NCBI GenBank assembly: GCA_014773175.1
Contig: VXCM01000448.1
Span: 189,662 to 253,661 of the forward strand
DNA: 64,000 bases
Source of the DNA: Lucifuga dentata
Taxonomy: Eukaryota; Chordata; Actinopteri; Ophidiiformes; Bythitidae
Direction: 5' to 3'
Each line of letters opens with the position of its first letter. Within the stretch, counting starts at the first letter, position 1. Made by a program: the position numbers and the translations under genes. Below, one piece after another: positions 40,585-55,500 of the stretch. Under the pieces are notes generated by a model. It did no database searches. It saw only the letters and a program-made list of their open reading frames with translations, and was not told the origin of the DNA.

Positions 40585-43500
40585 CTACATGAGCACGCAG
40601 CTTTTGGCCCGATCCTTTCTAATGGGAGGGGGGAGCTCGTGAATTTCAGTCCGAGGCGGCTGCTGGGAGACCCGCTTTAAGCCACGTCGTGAGCCGGCAC
40701 GTTTGAGCTGAGGCCGATGGATGCGGGACACAGAGGCCAGGGTGGTGACGTGGAAAACGTCGCGGACGCTGTTCTCGGAGTACTTTGAGGTGCACTCAGC
40801 ATACGCCACGGCTCCAATCTGCCTCGCCAAATTAGTGCCCTGAAGATAAAGAAAAAGAGAAATTAGCTGATTATGAAATACTGATGGTAACAAGTTCATG
40901 CCNCCCCGAAAGTTTTGTCCAAATAGAAACCTGTGTAAAATTTCCTGTCAGTTTAGAGTTTTCACATTTTATTAATTTATTTTTCATGCTTTTATTTTAT
41001 GTACATTTTTATTTCCTTACCTAACAGAGGCCTAAATGCTGGTTTTGAGATTCTCCATAATGCCTGTTTGAGGTGTCCTGATATGCAATTTTTATTTTAA
41101 GCCGGCCAAACAGAAACATGCATTTAGCTATTCTGAATCTCAGACCATAATGCCTGACGGTTTAATACTTAATGCAAACTGTGCAATAACAGCGTTCTAG
41201 GTCACATATGTCAAACTCAAGGCCCGCGGGCCACATCTGGCCCATGGTACAGTTATATCTGGCCCGCGAGATAATATCTAATTTCTGTAATAACTGGCCT
41301 GCTGGTATATAGCACGCACATTACAGATGCTACAAATCCCAGAATGCAACACCTGAACCGCCAGCTCCCCTCTCCTCCGTGGCCATTTTGTCACTTTTAA
41401 TGAACTTTAAGCTAGGCCGCAGAAGAAATGGCCAAACGAAAGGTGGCCTCTGAAAACAGGCTTTCAGCACAGGTGGAGTTAGAGAAGTTGTTTACTGCCG
41501 TTAGGGATGAAACTGTTTGTCTTGTTAGCAGAGCTGATGTGGCTGTAATTAAAGAATATAACATAAGAAGGCATGACCACATTTAAAATATTATTCTCAT
41601 TTTGCTTGTTGGTGTTGTTAATGAAAAACAAAGAGTGATTTTAGATTTCCCTTGAGAAAAATGACAGTTTTCTGGCTATTTGTGATTTTTCCTGTGCTAA
41701 AACTTTTCCATTGGAAATGAGTCAGTGAAACACTGCTGATAGAGAGGAAGACATAAAAAAAAGAATGATGCTAATGTGTTATTTATTTAGAATTTGATCT
41801 CTCATTTGTCTGTTTTTTCCATATCTCTGGTTTGTTCTGAATTCTATAAGGTGTGCTGTGAGCAGCGGTTAAAGTGAAGTCCATATTAATTTGTCATAAC
41901 GAGGCCAATTTAAGTCTGTTTTCAATAAAACTTGACCCTGTTTGGCCCTCAACTTGGACCCAATTTTTTAATTTTGGCCCTCTCTGTGATTGAGTTTGAC
42001 ACCCCTGTTCTAGGTTCATTCCATGTCACAGTGTGCGAGATTGGTATAATAAAAATCTTAGCTGTAATCTGTTTCTGTTGACAGAAACACATCATAAACT
42101 TGTCATCCATCTGCGTTTATAGACTCAGGTCATAGCAGCAGTCAAAATTGTATGATTTTTGCTCATAAATTCTGAATTTTATTGCAGACTATCTTTGATT
42201 GCTAAATTCACTGTTGTGGATACTGTGATCTAGGACTGCCATTTTGGATTGACAACCAAAGACTTCATCACAATTCTCTCACGATTAACTTACATTTACA
42301 ACAACCTAGAATCACACAGTAGCAGCCTTAAGATGTTCTATCGATGTTGCTCACTTTAGAGTCCACTCTCTCAGAAACATGATAGTTGGGAGAAAAACAG
42401 AAAGCTGAGATCTTCTGTACATCTATGAAATATTCAACGCCACTCTGTGCAACTGTAAAACTGGAGCATAAAAGCTCAGCCTGTTCCCAGCGGTGGTGGT
42501 GAACACCACCTTCAATTAGTGCCTCTTTCATTTTGTGCTACTTAACCTTTTCTCCAGCAACACTGACTTTGATGTAGTTTTTAATTTCTTTTACTTCATT
42601 TCACGCTGTTTCGAAGTCTATCATCAGACGGATTTAACAACTTTTTTTTGGCAGGGAAACATCGACAGCGTAGGTGTTCAGTTATATGCCGTGTTAAAGA
42701 AAATGTCGGCCAGCCAGTTGAGGGGATTTTATTCCCCCTCTGCTTGGGGCTTGAATTGTGTAACCAGAGAGGCTGCATGAGTTTTACATTAAGAGAAAAA
42801 TGGTCCAAAACTTTAATTCTCTATTTAGGTTTCTCAAAGCAGGCAGATAATTCAACCATTTACTGTGGCGATCATCCATCTTCCCCTGAGGACCAGATCA
42901 GCTGGCTGAATGGCTGAAATGTAGGCGCAATAAAAAGCGCAGAGTGATTTGAAAATGCTTCCTAGTGGTGCATTCAAGTGCTGTAGTGAAGAATTGACAA
43001 CAGGAAGCATTTTTAGNAAATGCTTCCTAGTGGTGCATTCAAGTGCTGTAGTGAAGAATTGACAACAGGAAGCATTTTTAGATCACTCCACGCTTTTTAT
43101 TGCGCTTAAACGCTAAAATTACGTAACTTTGAAAAAAAACCTTAATATACTGTACATGTTGTTCGCGATGATGGATTACCTATCCCAAGAACGTTTCAAG
43201 TATCAACAAGTTGAGTTTAATATCGTATCAAAATGAACTGGAACCAATGGCGATCTGGAAGGTAGGAAAAAAAATTTTAATTCACCGTTCCAGTAGCTGC
43301 TTTGGGAAATGATTGTCAGTAACGTTACGTGTATGAAAATGGAATATATTAGGCTCAAACATGCAAAATGGCCAGTATGGTTCTTTAATGTCTTGCTTGC
43401 TAAGGTGCAAAACCCACTCACACAATCCTACAAAGCCAAAGGACACTCAAACATTCAGCCTTAAAATGCACCCAAAACTTCTTTTTACAAAAACTTTTTT

Positions 43501-46500
43501 TTTTTTTTTTTTTTNTTTTTTTTTTTTTTTTTTTGCTTACTCTGTAATTACATAGTTTGGCAGCAAAAGAAGGAAATGAAAATGATCAAAAGTCATTGTT
43601 TTCATTCTGTTTCAGTGCAGCCAGTGCTGTCATTTTCCATATAAAGAAATGAAGAAATTAATGTTATAATGGGTGATAACTGATTTTTTTAAAAAAAGGA
43701 GTTGTGTTTAATCAGGCTACATCTTCTGAATGGATAGAAAAGATGAAAGACAGTTTCAAAGTTGAAAATGGCTGCAGTTCTATTAGAAGTTTTGGTGTAA
43801 CCAAAGATTTCTATGGATTTGGAGGTAATTTGGGTTATCGAGGGAAATTCTCAGCTGTCAATGGACCAATTTCATTGTCATTATTTACAGTGAAAGTTGT
43901 TATTGCTGCTTTGTTTAGAGATATAAGAAAATATAAATTTGTTGACAGAGGGCTGCCATGAAGGGTGGAATTCACATTTACATGAAAATAGGCTATTAAA
44001 ATTCATGCACGCCACTGTTGATCGCTCCAAGACCCAAACAAAACAACTGTATTATCGCACATCCTGCTGTTTGTCTCCTTTTTTTCCGATTTGGCTCCTT
44101 GTGTTTTCATATTTGTGGAAGTTATGATCTGAAGCAAATGCCATTTTCCAAAGTCATTTTCTGAAGTTTTGTTTATATGCAGCAGGAGCTGTAATGGCTG
44201 CCATTTGTCAAGGATGCTGCTATTAAATGTGTACATAAATCACTGTTGGCATATGCACATGAAAATTATGGCTGTAAATGACAAAGATTGTAACTTTAAA
44301 AACATTTGTCATAAATGTTACAAATATTCTAACGTGAAACAATTAAATTAATAGTATTTAGACCTCTACAAATACAAAGACACTATGTTTGAGACACTTG
44401 GATATCTAATTCTGTAGCTATTTCCAGTTTTAATTAAAAGCTAGATTGTATTTACCATAGACCTGATTCCCTCTTGGCTTTTAGATGTAGTTGCTAAGCA
44501 TTTCCTTTTCCTGTCTCAGACACCACTACATGCTTTTGTTTTCTCTTTCACCACTTTGAAAGTTTTGGCTCAGTTTTTTAAAGAAGCTTTTTCATTCAGT
44601 CTTGGACTGAATGAAAATCTGCAACTCAAGTCTCAATTTTGGTTATGACAAAGTCAGTTTTATGTTGATTTTTATATTAATATTCACATATTGATGTGTT
44701 CTGTTCTGTTCAGTGGCATTCAGCTGACTGGTTTTTCTGCCATAATATGTATTTGGTACCAGGAACAGCAGTTAGGTTTAAGCTAAATTTGACTCTTGAT
44801 GGTCATGATATGTGATGCGCTGATTCAGAAAGAACACAACCAAATCTCAAAGCCACGATGTGTTTCCTTGGCTCTGCTCACCTGTTCATGGGTGACAGGA
44901 ATGAGTCTGTGTTTGGAAAGTTCTCTCATGACGTTGAGGTCTGTCCTCATGTCCAGCTTGCAGCCCACCAGCACCACTTTGGCACTGGGACAAAACTCCT
45001 GTGTCTCACCTTGCCACTGTGAATCAATGGAGACACACATCAGCACATAAAAGCATCTTAAATAAAAGAACAGAAGATAATACCAGTTTGTGTTTTATTA
45101 AACTTGTGTGCTGATCTGAGATCTTCAATTAACAACTTTGAGAGAGTTTCAAAGTGTAATCAGTTGCATCTACATACATTATTTTAAGACACAAAATCAT
45201 ACATCATACAATCAAAGCATTTCATTTTGTTTTACCACACAAGGATAATGTAAGTTTGACAGCAGTTAAAGCTGTTAAATTTAAAAGTAAAATTTATTGA
45301 TGTATGGAAGCTAGACGTCTTCCAAAAACAAAAAAAGAAAATCTCCCCTATTCCCTCCATTGCTTTCTGCCACATGTCATGCTATAGACACACTTTCTCT
45401 AATTTCCATAATCTTCATGGCGGTTGAAACGTGGAGGGAATGTGAGCAGTGAACTCACTGAAGAAACCACAGTTCCAGTAAAGTAGTTCCTATTTTAGTT
45501 CTCCAACTTTAGGTCCAAAAGAATTTTAAAAACTTGGCATAAATCCCGCTTCTGTCTGAAAATCGCATACATGAAACTGCTCTCAGCATGCGTGATATAT
45601 TAATTGTAACCCTCAGGTCACTTGACAGAAATATACTTCTCATCAGAAAAGACATGGAAACCATCTTCATTAGACCAAAGTGCAGAAACAGCACTGAGAA
45701 ACGAAACAATACATCTTTTGCTACTTTGCTATGGCTTCTTGTTGTTTTGTTTGCTTCTTCATGAGCTCACAACAGCACAATGCGCACGGACATAGCAAAT
45801 CTAGAAAAGACGGACAATGCTGATTACAGAGCACAGATGTGACTTGATCTATGAAGGGTCCTCTCTCTTTCTGAGATGCATTCATTATCTCCAAACATTA
45901 TGGCACAAGCAGCCACTTTGAGCACTGATCCTCCATTTGTTCTCCCTCACAAAGCGATCTTTTCACCCAGATGCTCGTGTCACTACTGGCTCCAGCGTAT
46001 TGGGATGGCGGTTGTGCAGAGCCGTTGTCTTTCAACAGGCCTCACTGCGGCGCAACTGGTGAATGGCAGCAATTTAGATGAGTCACAAAGGCCCATGGGA
46101 AGAGCGGTTCATTGTTTGCGATAATGTAAGGATTGGTAAAAGCTTTGTCAGATTAAGAGCAGAATGGGAGCAGTCGGAGCTGAGAGTCCTGGTTTATCAA
46201 AGGGTGAAAATGGAGGCTTGGTATTTTCAGTGACTTTGCTGACAGTTTGGTGCATGTCCTTAAGAAAAATTTCACACAATCAGCCATTTTCACACTCCAT
46301 GTATAAGTGTTTCATCCAAAAATAAATGTGCTGAAGAGGGTGACATTTTCAAAATATGCATATCGCTCGTCGCTGCCAGTAAAAATCATGTCTGTCCCAA
46401 AAAAAAAAGCCTTGTTTTAAGCTTGATTCCAATGCACATCTAAACATCTGGAAAGCCCCAGAGATAGAGGAATTTTCTCATCCCTTAAAGGAGCACGTAA

Positions 46501-49500
46501 TTTATCACATTTATTGAAGGGGGGGGGGGGNAGGGTTAAGTAGTAATTCTGAGAGTTGGAATCACAGATTTTAAGCTTTTCATTCACAAGAAATACTTCC
46601 ATTACGTCGAACAGATAGATAAAGATGAAGATACAAATGTTATGAGAAAAAGTGTGAGAAAATGTCAGTTCTCAAAGAAAGAGTTGATGTGAAGAAAAAT
46701 GGGTCAAAGTTTGGTATAGAGGGGAATAACTAGTGAGATTAGGGAACAGAGAGAGAGATGAGAGATACAGAGATAACATGGCAGATTTAAAGAGTCGTAG
46801 TAGAGATTGAAGAGAACAAAGGAAACAAAAAGGAAAAGTGAGGAGTATTTTTTGCAGCTTAGCAATGATGAGAAAAAAGAGGCTTCTAAAAGACAAATTG
46901 GAGGGTTGGAGGCTGAAAGCTGTCAGACAGAAGTTGCAGATGGAAAATAAGTTTAAAAGAAACATGTCAAAGTAAATGGAAACGACTAAAAGTAAAAATT
47001 AAAACATGTATATTAAATGCCCAAACGCTTGCATCTGAATGCTTGTTGTTTAGTACTTTTTTGTTTTGTAGAGCGACGCCTCCAACGTGTCACTCTGGCA
47101 TCCCGGGCATGCATTGTGAGAGCGTTACATTCACCACGATTAACAAGAGAAGCTTAGGGCATCTCTTAAAGTCAAAGTTCAAGTTAGCTCTCAAATGGAC
47201 CCCCAGTTGATGTGAGAATTCATCCACCATAAAAGATACGAGTTAAGTCTGGCTTTGATGATGTCAATAATGAGTGATGGCGTTGAGTGCAGGAATGTCC
47301 CGAAAGGACGAGTCGACAGAAACTTGACGTCCTGAATGTGTCGCACTTACAGATTTGTTATTTTCTGAATTTATCTTAATTAGGTATTGATGTTTGAAAA
47401 TTAACTGTTTTTGTTTTCATGATCCATTATGATTAGTGTTGTCAGTTTTCTAATTAAACAGTGTTACTCAGCAGTGAAAATGTGAAAGCAAAGGTCAGAT
47501 TTATCCACATTAACGCCCAACTAATATTGGACTTTTGAGACTGATATCATGTCAATGTCTGTGAGTGAGAAAATTCTGAAAATGATTTATGTGTAGCAGT
47601 TTTTTAGGTGACAATGTAGAATATAAACAGTTTTTTTTTTTTTTTTTTTTTTGCCAAGATTCTTAAGATGTGGATATTAAAACCTGACTGCAGTACAAAG
47701 GGAGAATATTTTAGTTAAATAATAAATTTTATTTTCAAAGATAACAAGGACAGCAAAAATAGATAACACAACACTCACACTTTCAAAAATGCAGAAATAC
47801 AACAAAAAATAAACCTGAATTAAGAAAAAGAAGAGTTAAATATACATAAAAATGCAGCTTGTAAAATATTTATGTATATTACGTATGCATGACACCACCA
47901 CATCTGCAGAAAGCAAATACAAGCTGATTTAATTGGTTTGTCAGTATATTAGTTGAGGTTATATGAAACTCATGTAATAAGTTAATTTTTACTGGATGCA
48001 GAATTTTTTTGATTTCATTAGAAGTGAAAAAAATTAAAGGACCATACCACCCATTTTGCATGTTTGAGCCTAATATATTCAATTTTCATACACGTAAAGT
48101 TACTGACAGTCATTTCCCAAAGCTAACGGAACAGTGAATTTACTTTTTTTTTCCTACCTTCCAGACCGCCATTGGTTTCAGTTCATTCTGATACGCCATT
48201 AAAATCAACTTGTTGACACTTGAAACATTCTTGAGATAGATAATCCATCATCGTGAACAACACATGTATTCAGGTTTTTTTCGAGGTTATGTAATTTTAG
48301 TGTTTAAGCATGATAAAAAATGCAGAGTGTATGTACGTCTCCACTGGGGAATATAGTCCCAAAAGAAGACCTGCATTTATCGAAAAATTTAAACAACTGT
48401 GACTTCATAACTTTGCGTAACTATTAGCAGGCGAAACATTGATTTTTAAGGTGGGTGTATTGCTTCAGTATTTGATTTTGAAAGATTAAGAGGTTTTGCA
48501 AAATATCAGCAAAGCTGAAATACGGTTTTATCCTTTGGGAAATGGTTGTCAGTAACATAACGTGTGTGAGAATTTACTATATTAGTCTCAAACATGCAAA
48601 ATGGGTGGTATGGTCCTTTAAGAAAATCGTAATTTTGAGATTGCCCTGCGATAAAATGTTCCTTTAAAAAAAAGTCTCAAATGTGGTTAATTAAAAAGCA
48701 AATTAAACAAGGTTACATCAGTGTAAAAGTAAAATGCAGAAGCTGACATTCATCTGTCACTGACCTTTTTCAGCACACTGTCCAGTGTCTCTGGACGGCT
48801 GATGTCAAAGCAGATGAGCACAGCGTCCGAGTCAGGATACGCTAGCGGCCGCACATTGTCATAATACGCTGAACCTGCAGACAGAAAGATAAAACACACG
48901 AACATAACCAACTTTTCCAAAAGAATTCCTGCATAATTCAGTTACTTTGCTTAAGAGTTTACTTTTGTTCCACAGAATGAGTCATTACAGTTCACTTCTG
49001 GCTGTAATTGCTATGATTAGATGTAATTACCAGGCACTAACCCACTCTTAACTTCAGTGGGCGTGATTCATTGCTTTTGAAATGAACATTTGGGCCTCAT
49101 ACATAACCCGTGTTAGTCTGACACCCCTGAACAGACAGACATGTGACAGTGATATAATAAATGTCGCACACAAAGCGTCACCTGGTATTTCAGAATGGCG
49201 TGTTTTTTCGCCTGGGGCCCACTCTGAATTAGCCATTGTGACTCAGGCGAGGGGACACATTCCTACTCAGGGGAAAACATTCCCTTTGCATTTTCCTTAT
49301 TGTCTCCAATACTGCGTCCTTTTGTCACCATACACAGGGCTCAACAAAAAAACACTGGAGGGAAAATTCCCATAACCTGGCTGACTCTCAAACTTAAAAA
49401 CACACTGCTGGAATCTTTTGCATACATACTTTTTATTTACCAAACACTGAAGCAGACCCTTAAAATAAAATTCATTTTTAACAATCTGAGTCTCATTTTT

Positions 49501-52500
49501 TGTATTTTTGACATTCCAAATATCAATAAATATAACACACACTGTATTAAGCAAACTGTGGTTTTACTTAGCTTTAATATCAATTTTGGTCAAAGTAAAA
49601 ACAGAAATAACTTTGCAAATTTTAATGGGCATTTACAACTTATGCAGTAAATTTAACATTCACCTATGTGTTTTTACTTTCAAAAGGAAAGGGTTAGATT
49701 AGTGGTTCTCAAACTGTGGTGCTGGTACATAAAGCACCTCCTTAATGGTACACCGAGTCACCCTGGAAATGTCTGCAGCGAATCAAAACAATTGAAATCT
49801 CAAATTATTTTCTTGTAGAAAATTAGTCACAAATGAAATGGGTTTCATTAAGAAATAGTTTTTTTTTTGTTGTTGTTTTTTTTTTAAATTATGCTTCTCC
49901 TTTGATTAAGAATTAGATTTTTCTTTTGGTTGGAAATATGTAAAGCCCAATAATCCATGTGCACCATGCGCTCTTGGTGGGCACATGCCAAAAACAGCCA
50001 TATTCGCGCTAATTTCGCTGTTATTCCTGTCAAAATGTGGCCCAAAACAAAATGTGTGTGTATGTGTGTGCACGTGCATTCAAATGTGTTTAGTTGATCA
50101 AAATGGCAAGCTAAAGGCTGCAACCTTTCTTTCCCCTGTGTTTCTGATTGATTCCTGCTCCTAGATTTCACATACACATACACACACATATGTTCACACA
50201 CTCACGCAAACACAGACTCACACTTATAACAGCAGATGAAACCTTAACATACGCAGCAAACCAGGATGATTCACGCAATGAGAGGAGAAGGGAGCTGGGG
50301 GGAGTTGAAGTGTAACCAACAGTCCTCATAAACCACCTGCGGTCTCCTCAGCTTCCACACAAACCCACTGAAGCAGCTCGAGCAGCTGTGGCTCAGCTTC
50401 ACGCTGTCAGCAGAGCAGCTGTCATCAAATACCACCTTAAAAGTTTTACACGCATAGTGTATGCAACAACGCAGAGCATGTTCTTTCTGCTGTTGCAGTC
50501 CAAAATTTGTATATCAATGCTAACATCTGCGCAATATCACACGTTTCCAGTAGGGGCATTAAATGAAAAATTCTACAAAACATGCAACGACCATTCAAGA
50601 AGTCATCTTCCTTGGGGAAAAAAATATAATTATTAACTAAATTTGGTTAAAGTTTGCGCTGAACTTCTCCTCTACGAGCAATTTATGAAACATGACAAAT
50701 TTTAGACAGTTTTTCTGTGTCTCTACGACTCCTATTGCACAACTGGCCATTTGACGATGGGAATCTCTCTTTAAATTGCCTCTCCTGAAGTTTCTTCCAG
50801 TTTTATTTTTATTTTTAATACGATAAGGTTAGTTTTTAGGGAGTTTTTCCTCATCTTCATAGAGAGCTTGGGCTGGGTCGGGAACCAGTGCAGTGCAGGC
50901 CTCTAAAGCCCTTTGAACCATTTGTATGTGATATGTGGCTAAAGTTGTCTTCTGAATGTTACTGCGCACCAGATGAACAATTCAGACAGAAAACAGTCGA
51001 AAGATAATTGCTGTGAAAAAAAATGAGATATGTTACAGGAAAAGATCGTTTTAATCTGCATTTCAATTTGAGATCTTATTCTGGGTCTACCTGAGGCCAT
51101 GCAAAGTAAAGTAAATCTAGGCGATGGGATAGGATGCCGTAAAAGAAGTCATTTGCAGAGCTGCTTAGCGAGCACTTTTGCGAGAACACCAGACCTATAT
51201 AGGCTACAGCTATGAAGAGTAATGTCTCCTGGTCAGCTGCTATCATTAGTGCTGGCGCCAACTGCTGCAAAACATCTGCCCACATATACAATATACGCTA
51301 ATTGTTTTCAGTTCATGTATCTGAACACTGTCTGCCTTTGAATGTATAATCATGTTGGCCGGCACCAATTTGACTACTTTTAACCAAAATAATTCTAATT
51401 AGTTGGATATTAAGGATTTGACCTACAAATGGGACATGTGTCAGCCATCAACACAGGAACAAAGAAAAAAAAAATCAATATGACAAATTAGCCACAAATT
51501 AGCATTGCAATGATACTGTACATTTTGTAGGCAGAATGCTGAAACAGAACATCAATTCATCACAAGTTTGAGGATAAAATGTGCACCAGCAAAACTCTGT
51601 TGCCTGGTTTTCTTGACTTTGTGTTTATTCTGTGTTGAGATCAAGCCAATTACAGCACGTTCCTCCCAGATTTTTCCCAAGGCGAGGAGAGTAAAAAANA
51701 AAAAAAAAAAAAAAAAAGGCAAAATGCTGAATAATAACTTGCTGAAACTCTATAATAATGCTTTAATGTAACTATAAATGATTCAACTTTATGCTGCTGC
51801 TTTTTTTTAAGGAGAAATAATAGTGGTGGTAAAGTATTCGCCATAAAAGCCAGAACACATTACAACAACATGGCCGCCAAATTATTCTGCAAATGTTTCC
51901 ACATAAAACCTTTTTATGAGAGCTGTCCGTGGTGCTGATCAGGCTGTACGTTTCTGAACTGTTGCTAAAGTTCATGCAGAGAACGATCTGAGCTTCTCCT
52001 GTTTTATCTTGCCATATCATATTGTTCGTGATATTGATATAAATTGTGTATATGATAAAAAAAAATGTGTCTCATTTTTATATTGATATTGCCACGTGAT
52101 GCCCTGTCAGTGAATTCTCCGCGCCACCCTTTCTCTTTGTCTAAGCGCCAAGAAAATTATGAAAGAAAACAATTATGTTTGCTTAGTTTAAGTTAATTTT
52201 AATTAATATTGTGTTTTGCAGTGCAAAGGCCACCGACTGCCCCACCAATGGCTGCGGCCCACTGGGAAATTACCGCCTCTCCCAATGGCCAATCCAACTG
52301 TTTTAATGTATGATGTTAGCTTAGCCACTGTACTCGCTTCATGAAGTTCTTCACCTCAACCGTAGACTTGTGGCAGACTTCAGAGTCATATTTAAGCTTA
52401 TAAATGCAGCATATAAGTGCAATGTCATAACCTGCCAAAGATCAGCTATTAAGCCATCATGTGTAATTTTGCTGCATTTTAGCAATACCGAGGAGGTTGG

Positions 52501-55500
52501 AATGATGTTGTAAATGTTTTCTAGATGATTTTTGGGTGATTTTATTGAAGGTGTATCCTGTGCGAAACATGATTATTATGCTCACCTGGCTTACAGTTTT
52601 GTAATGACGCCACTGAGAAAAACTGAAATTAAAGTTGCCTTTTGTCTGTTTGGCAGGTTCACAATCATTATCACATCATTTTGTTTGTAGAATACTGAGA
52701 AATGCATTAATACTTGAATTCTGCTGCACTAGTTTTCAGAAAACTAAATTCCTTCTTCTTTATAAGCATGAACTCACTGGTACACACACATGCACACATG
52801 CACACTAGCCTCAAGGTTCCATGATGTCAGCTAATCCGTGTTCAGCACCAGAGCATCAGCTAATGTTTATTGATCTGTGAGCTTTCTGACCTGCTCTGGG
52901 ACCTGTAGCATGATGCCTCTCGTGGGAAGATTCCTGCTGTTGTAGCAAAGCAAAAACAAATCTCAGCCCATCTGTCACTGTCAAAATCAAAGATTAGACT
53001 TATAGACTACACTTCCACCCCTATAATACCCACATTTATTAGTTAAAGGGAAATATTAGCATCATGTATGCCTGGTTTGTATTTTCAACAACCATGTAAC
53101 AAAACTTTCAGAATTTGATGAAATGTTTGAAATTTACTCATTTTAAAGTAAAATATGGTTAATTTACAGTGTCATCACTATTATGAAATTATGCCGTCCT
53201 GCCTAAAAAAGAAAATACCTGGATGGACTGAATGAATTATAAACCAGTTTTAAGTCTGTGAAGTTGTTTTTCATGCAGAGTGAAAATATATTTGGCAGAA
53301 AATTTTTCATGTGATGGAAGAAATGAGACATATTACGCTGTTTGGAATTTCCCTTAATTGTGTGATGTAATATGGAACATGTTAAACAAAGCTTTGTTTT
53401 GGATTAGTCCTTTAATTCTGTAACATGTTGATGACAACAGAAGCAGATAGATGCACCCATGAAGTACAAAGCCAGTGAGTGTTGTTGCTGTTGTCACTCA
53501 GTGTGCACAGTAGTGCTGCAGCAAGGGAGAGCAGAAGCAGATCAGTGTTTTGTTTTTTGGGGGGGTTTTTTTGCACATGAAAGCATTGCAAATCTTTCAA
53601 AATAGGCAGCTAAATGTAAATAAGAGCAATGGTGTGTGTGCATGTGTGGTTGTGTGTGAGAGAGTAAGAAAGAATTCAGTAATTCAGTATTCTGGGAAAC
53701 TGCAAAATTCAGGAAGGAGGGAAGGATGGAGGAGAGGTTGGGAGGAGAGATTTTTATGAGATGTAGCACTTTAGCTATTTTCTTACATCCAGATTTTGAT
53801 GTCCAGACTCAGGTCAGAAGAGACTAACCAAGAGACGGATAACCCTATACAATTAACCATGAGAAAATTTCCCAGATTTATAAGCCGACATCATTTGACT
53901 GTGTAAATGTATTCCAGACCATTGTGGAAATTCAGCCTTGAGGGTGTAAGATTTTGAATAAGAATTTGTGGATGAACCACCTCTTAATGAGTGCCACAGG
54001 GCTGGTTTCTTAATTATCAAACACAGGGAGACATACAGTCTAAAGCTTGTTCAGGGTTTCTTATGTCTCATTTTCTCTTTTTGTCTGAACCTGTAAATCG
54101 CATTATTAAACCCCTGTCTGCTTCTTTTTTTTTTCTTTTTTTTTTTTGATTCCTTTCATTAGTCAAGTTAAAAGCTTTAGGGTAGGAGAAACAAAAAATA
54201 TCCATCCCTTTTCCGAAGGAACACACATTTTATGTGCACAAAATTAATATTAATTCATCACTTTGACATTTTTGTCTACTAGCTTAATGTCATTTGTGTC
54301 ACATTTGACACATGATTTTGTTAGACTTTGACATCATCAACATCATCAGTTATTGACCAAAACGCCTATTATATTGTATCTACAAAAATAAAAAAAAAAA
54401 AGTTCCAGTCTAAATCCTGTTGAGTTAAGTAAATGCCTCATGTATCAAATATGATACAAACAAAAAAAAAAATAGATTGTTTTTTTTTTTGNAAAAAAAA
54501 AAAAAAAAAAAAAAATCATAATTTTCTGATAATTATTCCATGGGTCAGGCTTTACAGGGCTTTAAAAAAATCCTGTTTGTCACAGTCACACAGCTCTTTT
54601 TTCTTAAAATTCATCCAGAGGGAAAATAAACAGCAAAATGCAAAGCCACTGAATATATAAATAATACCATCCACAGTGGGAGACGTGGAAACAATTGGAC
54701 AGTCTGGTCATTCAGATGACAACACGGTGATTATCATGCTGTAATAGAGTCCACTCACACTCACAAACACTCAACATGGCTAATCACACAGCGTACATGC
54801 ATACACACTTTCAGACACCCTGCAGAGACACTCTTCAGTCTGACGCTGTGCACAATCACATTTCAGAGCTACGCTTTCTTTAAACATAAAATGTGTCTGA
54901 TGCATCTTTTCTGTTTTTTCTCATTTAGTTTGCAGATTTTGCTGTTGTTTAGTGCTGGGAAATGCATTAAAAAGCCTGTTGATCAATTAGAGAATGAAAT
55001 CAGATTAAAATTGTGCGTTTCATTTTGTTGGTGAGGTGACACTTTTGTTTCGATTTCAATTACAGATTGTACTTTTAAATTCTGTTCTTCCCTGAAAACA
55101 AAAGCAAACTCACTAAAGTGCAATATTATAAGGATGTTACAGATAAATGGTATATTTTCATGTCATAAAAAGAAGGAAGGCCAGAAGGAAAAAACTGAGT
55201 AAAAATGAAAGGAGAAGGGGAAAAACAAAAGGGAAGAAAGGAAGGAAGGAGATATTTCTTGGCTTTATCTCAAGTTGAATGTAAAATTTAAATATCCAAG
55301 TAACTAAATACATAATGAAAACTATAGTGTTTCCAAGTCCTGGTACCTGGCAACTTTACTTAAGTGCAGTATTTGTAAAAATGTACTTAGTAACTTTGTG
55401 CCTCTAGTGTGGGTGAAATGTAATTACAAAACTTCTGGAAAAGAGCTGAGTATAATCAGATTTATCCAGTCTGATTAACGTGTTACAATTCTGGAACAGT

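Noticed and set aside
45509..46124. Open frames in rnd2 intron 3 around a GC-richer patch
   Set aside because: Short, on opposite strands, without family resemblance; could be decayed repeat but no ends were found.
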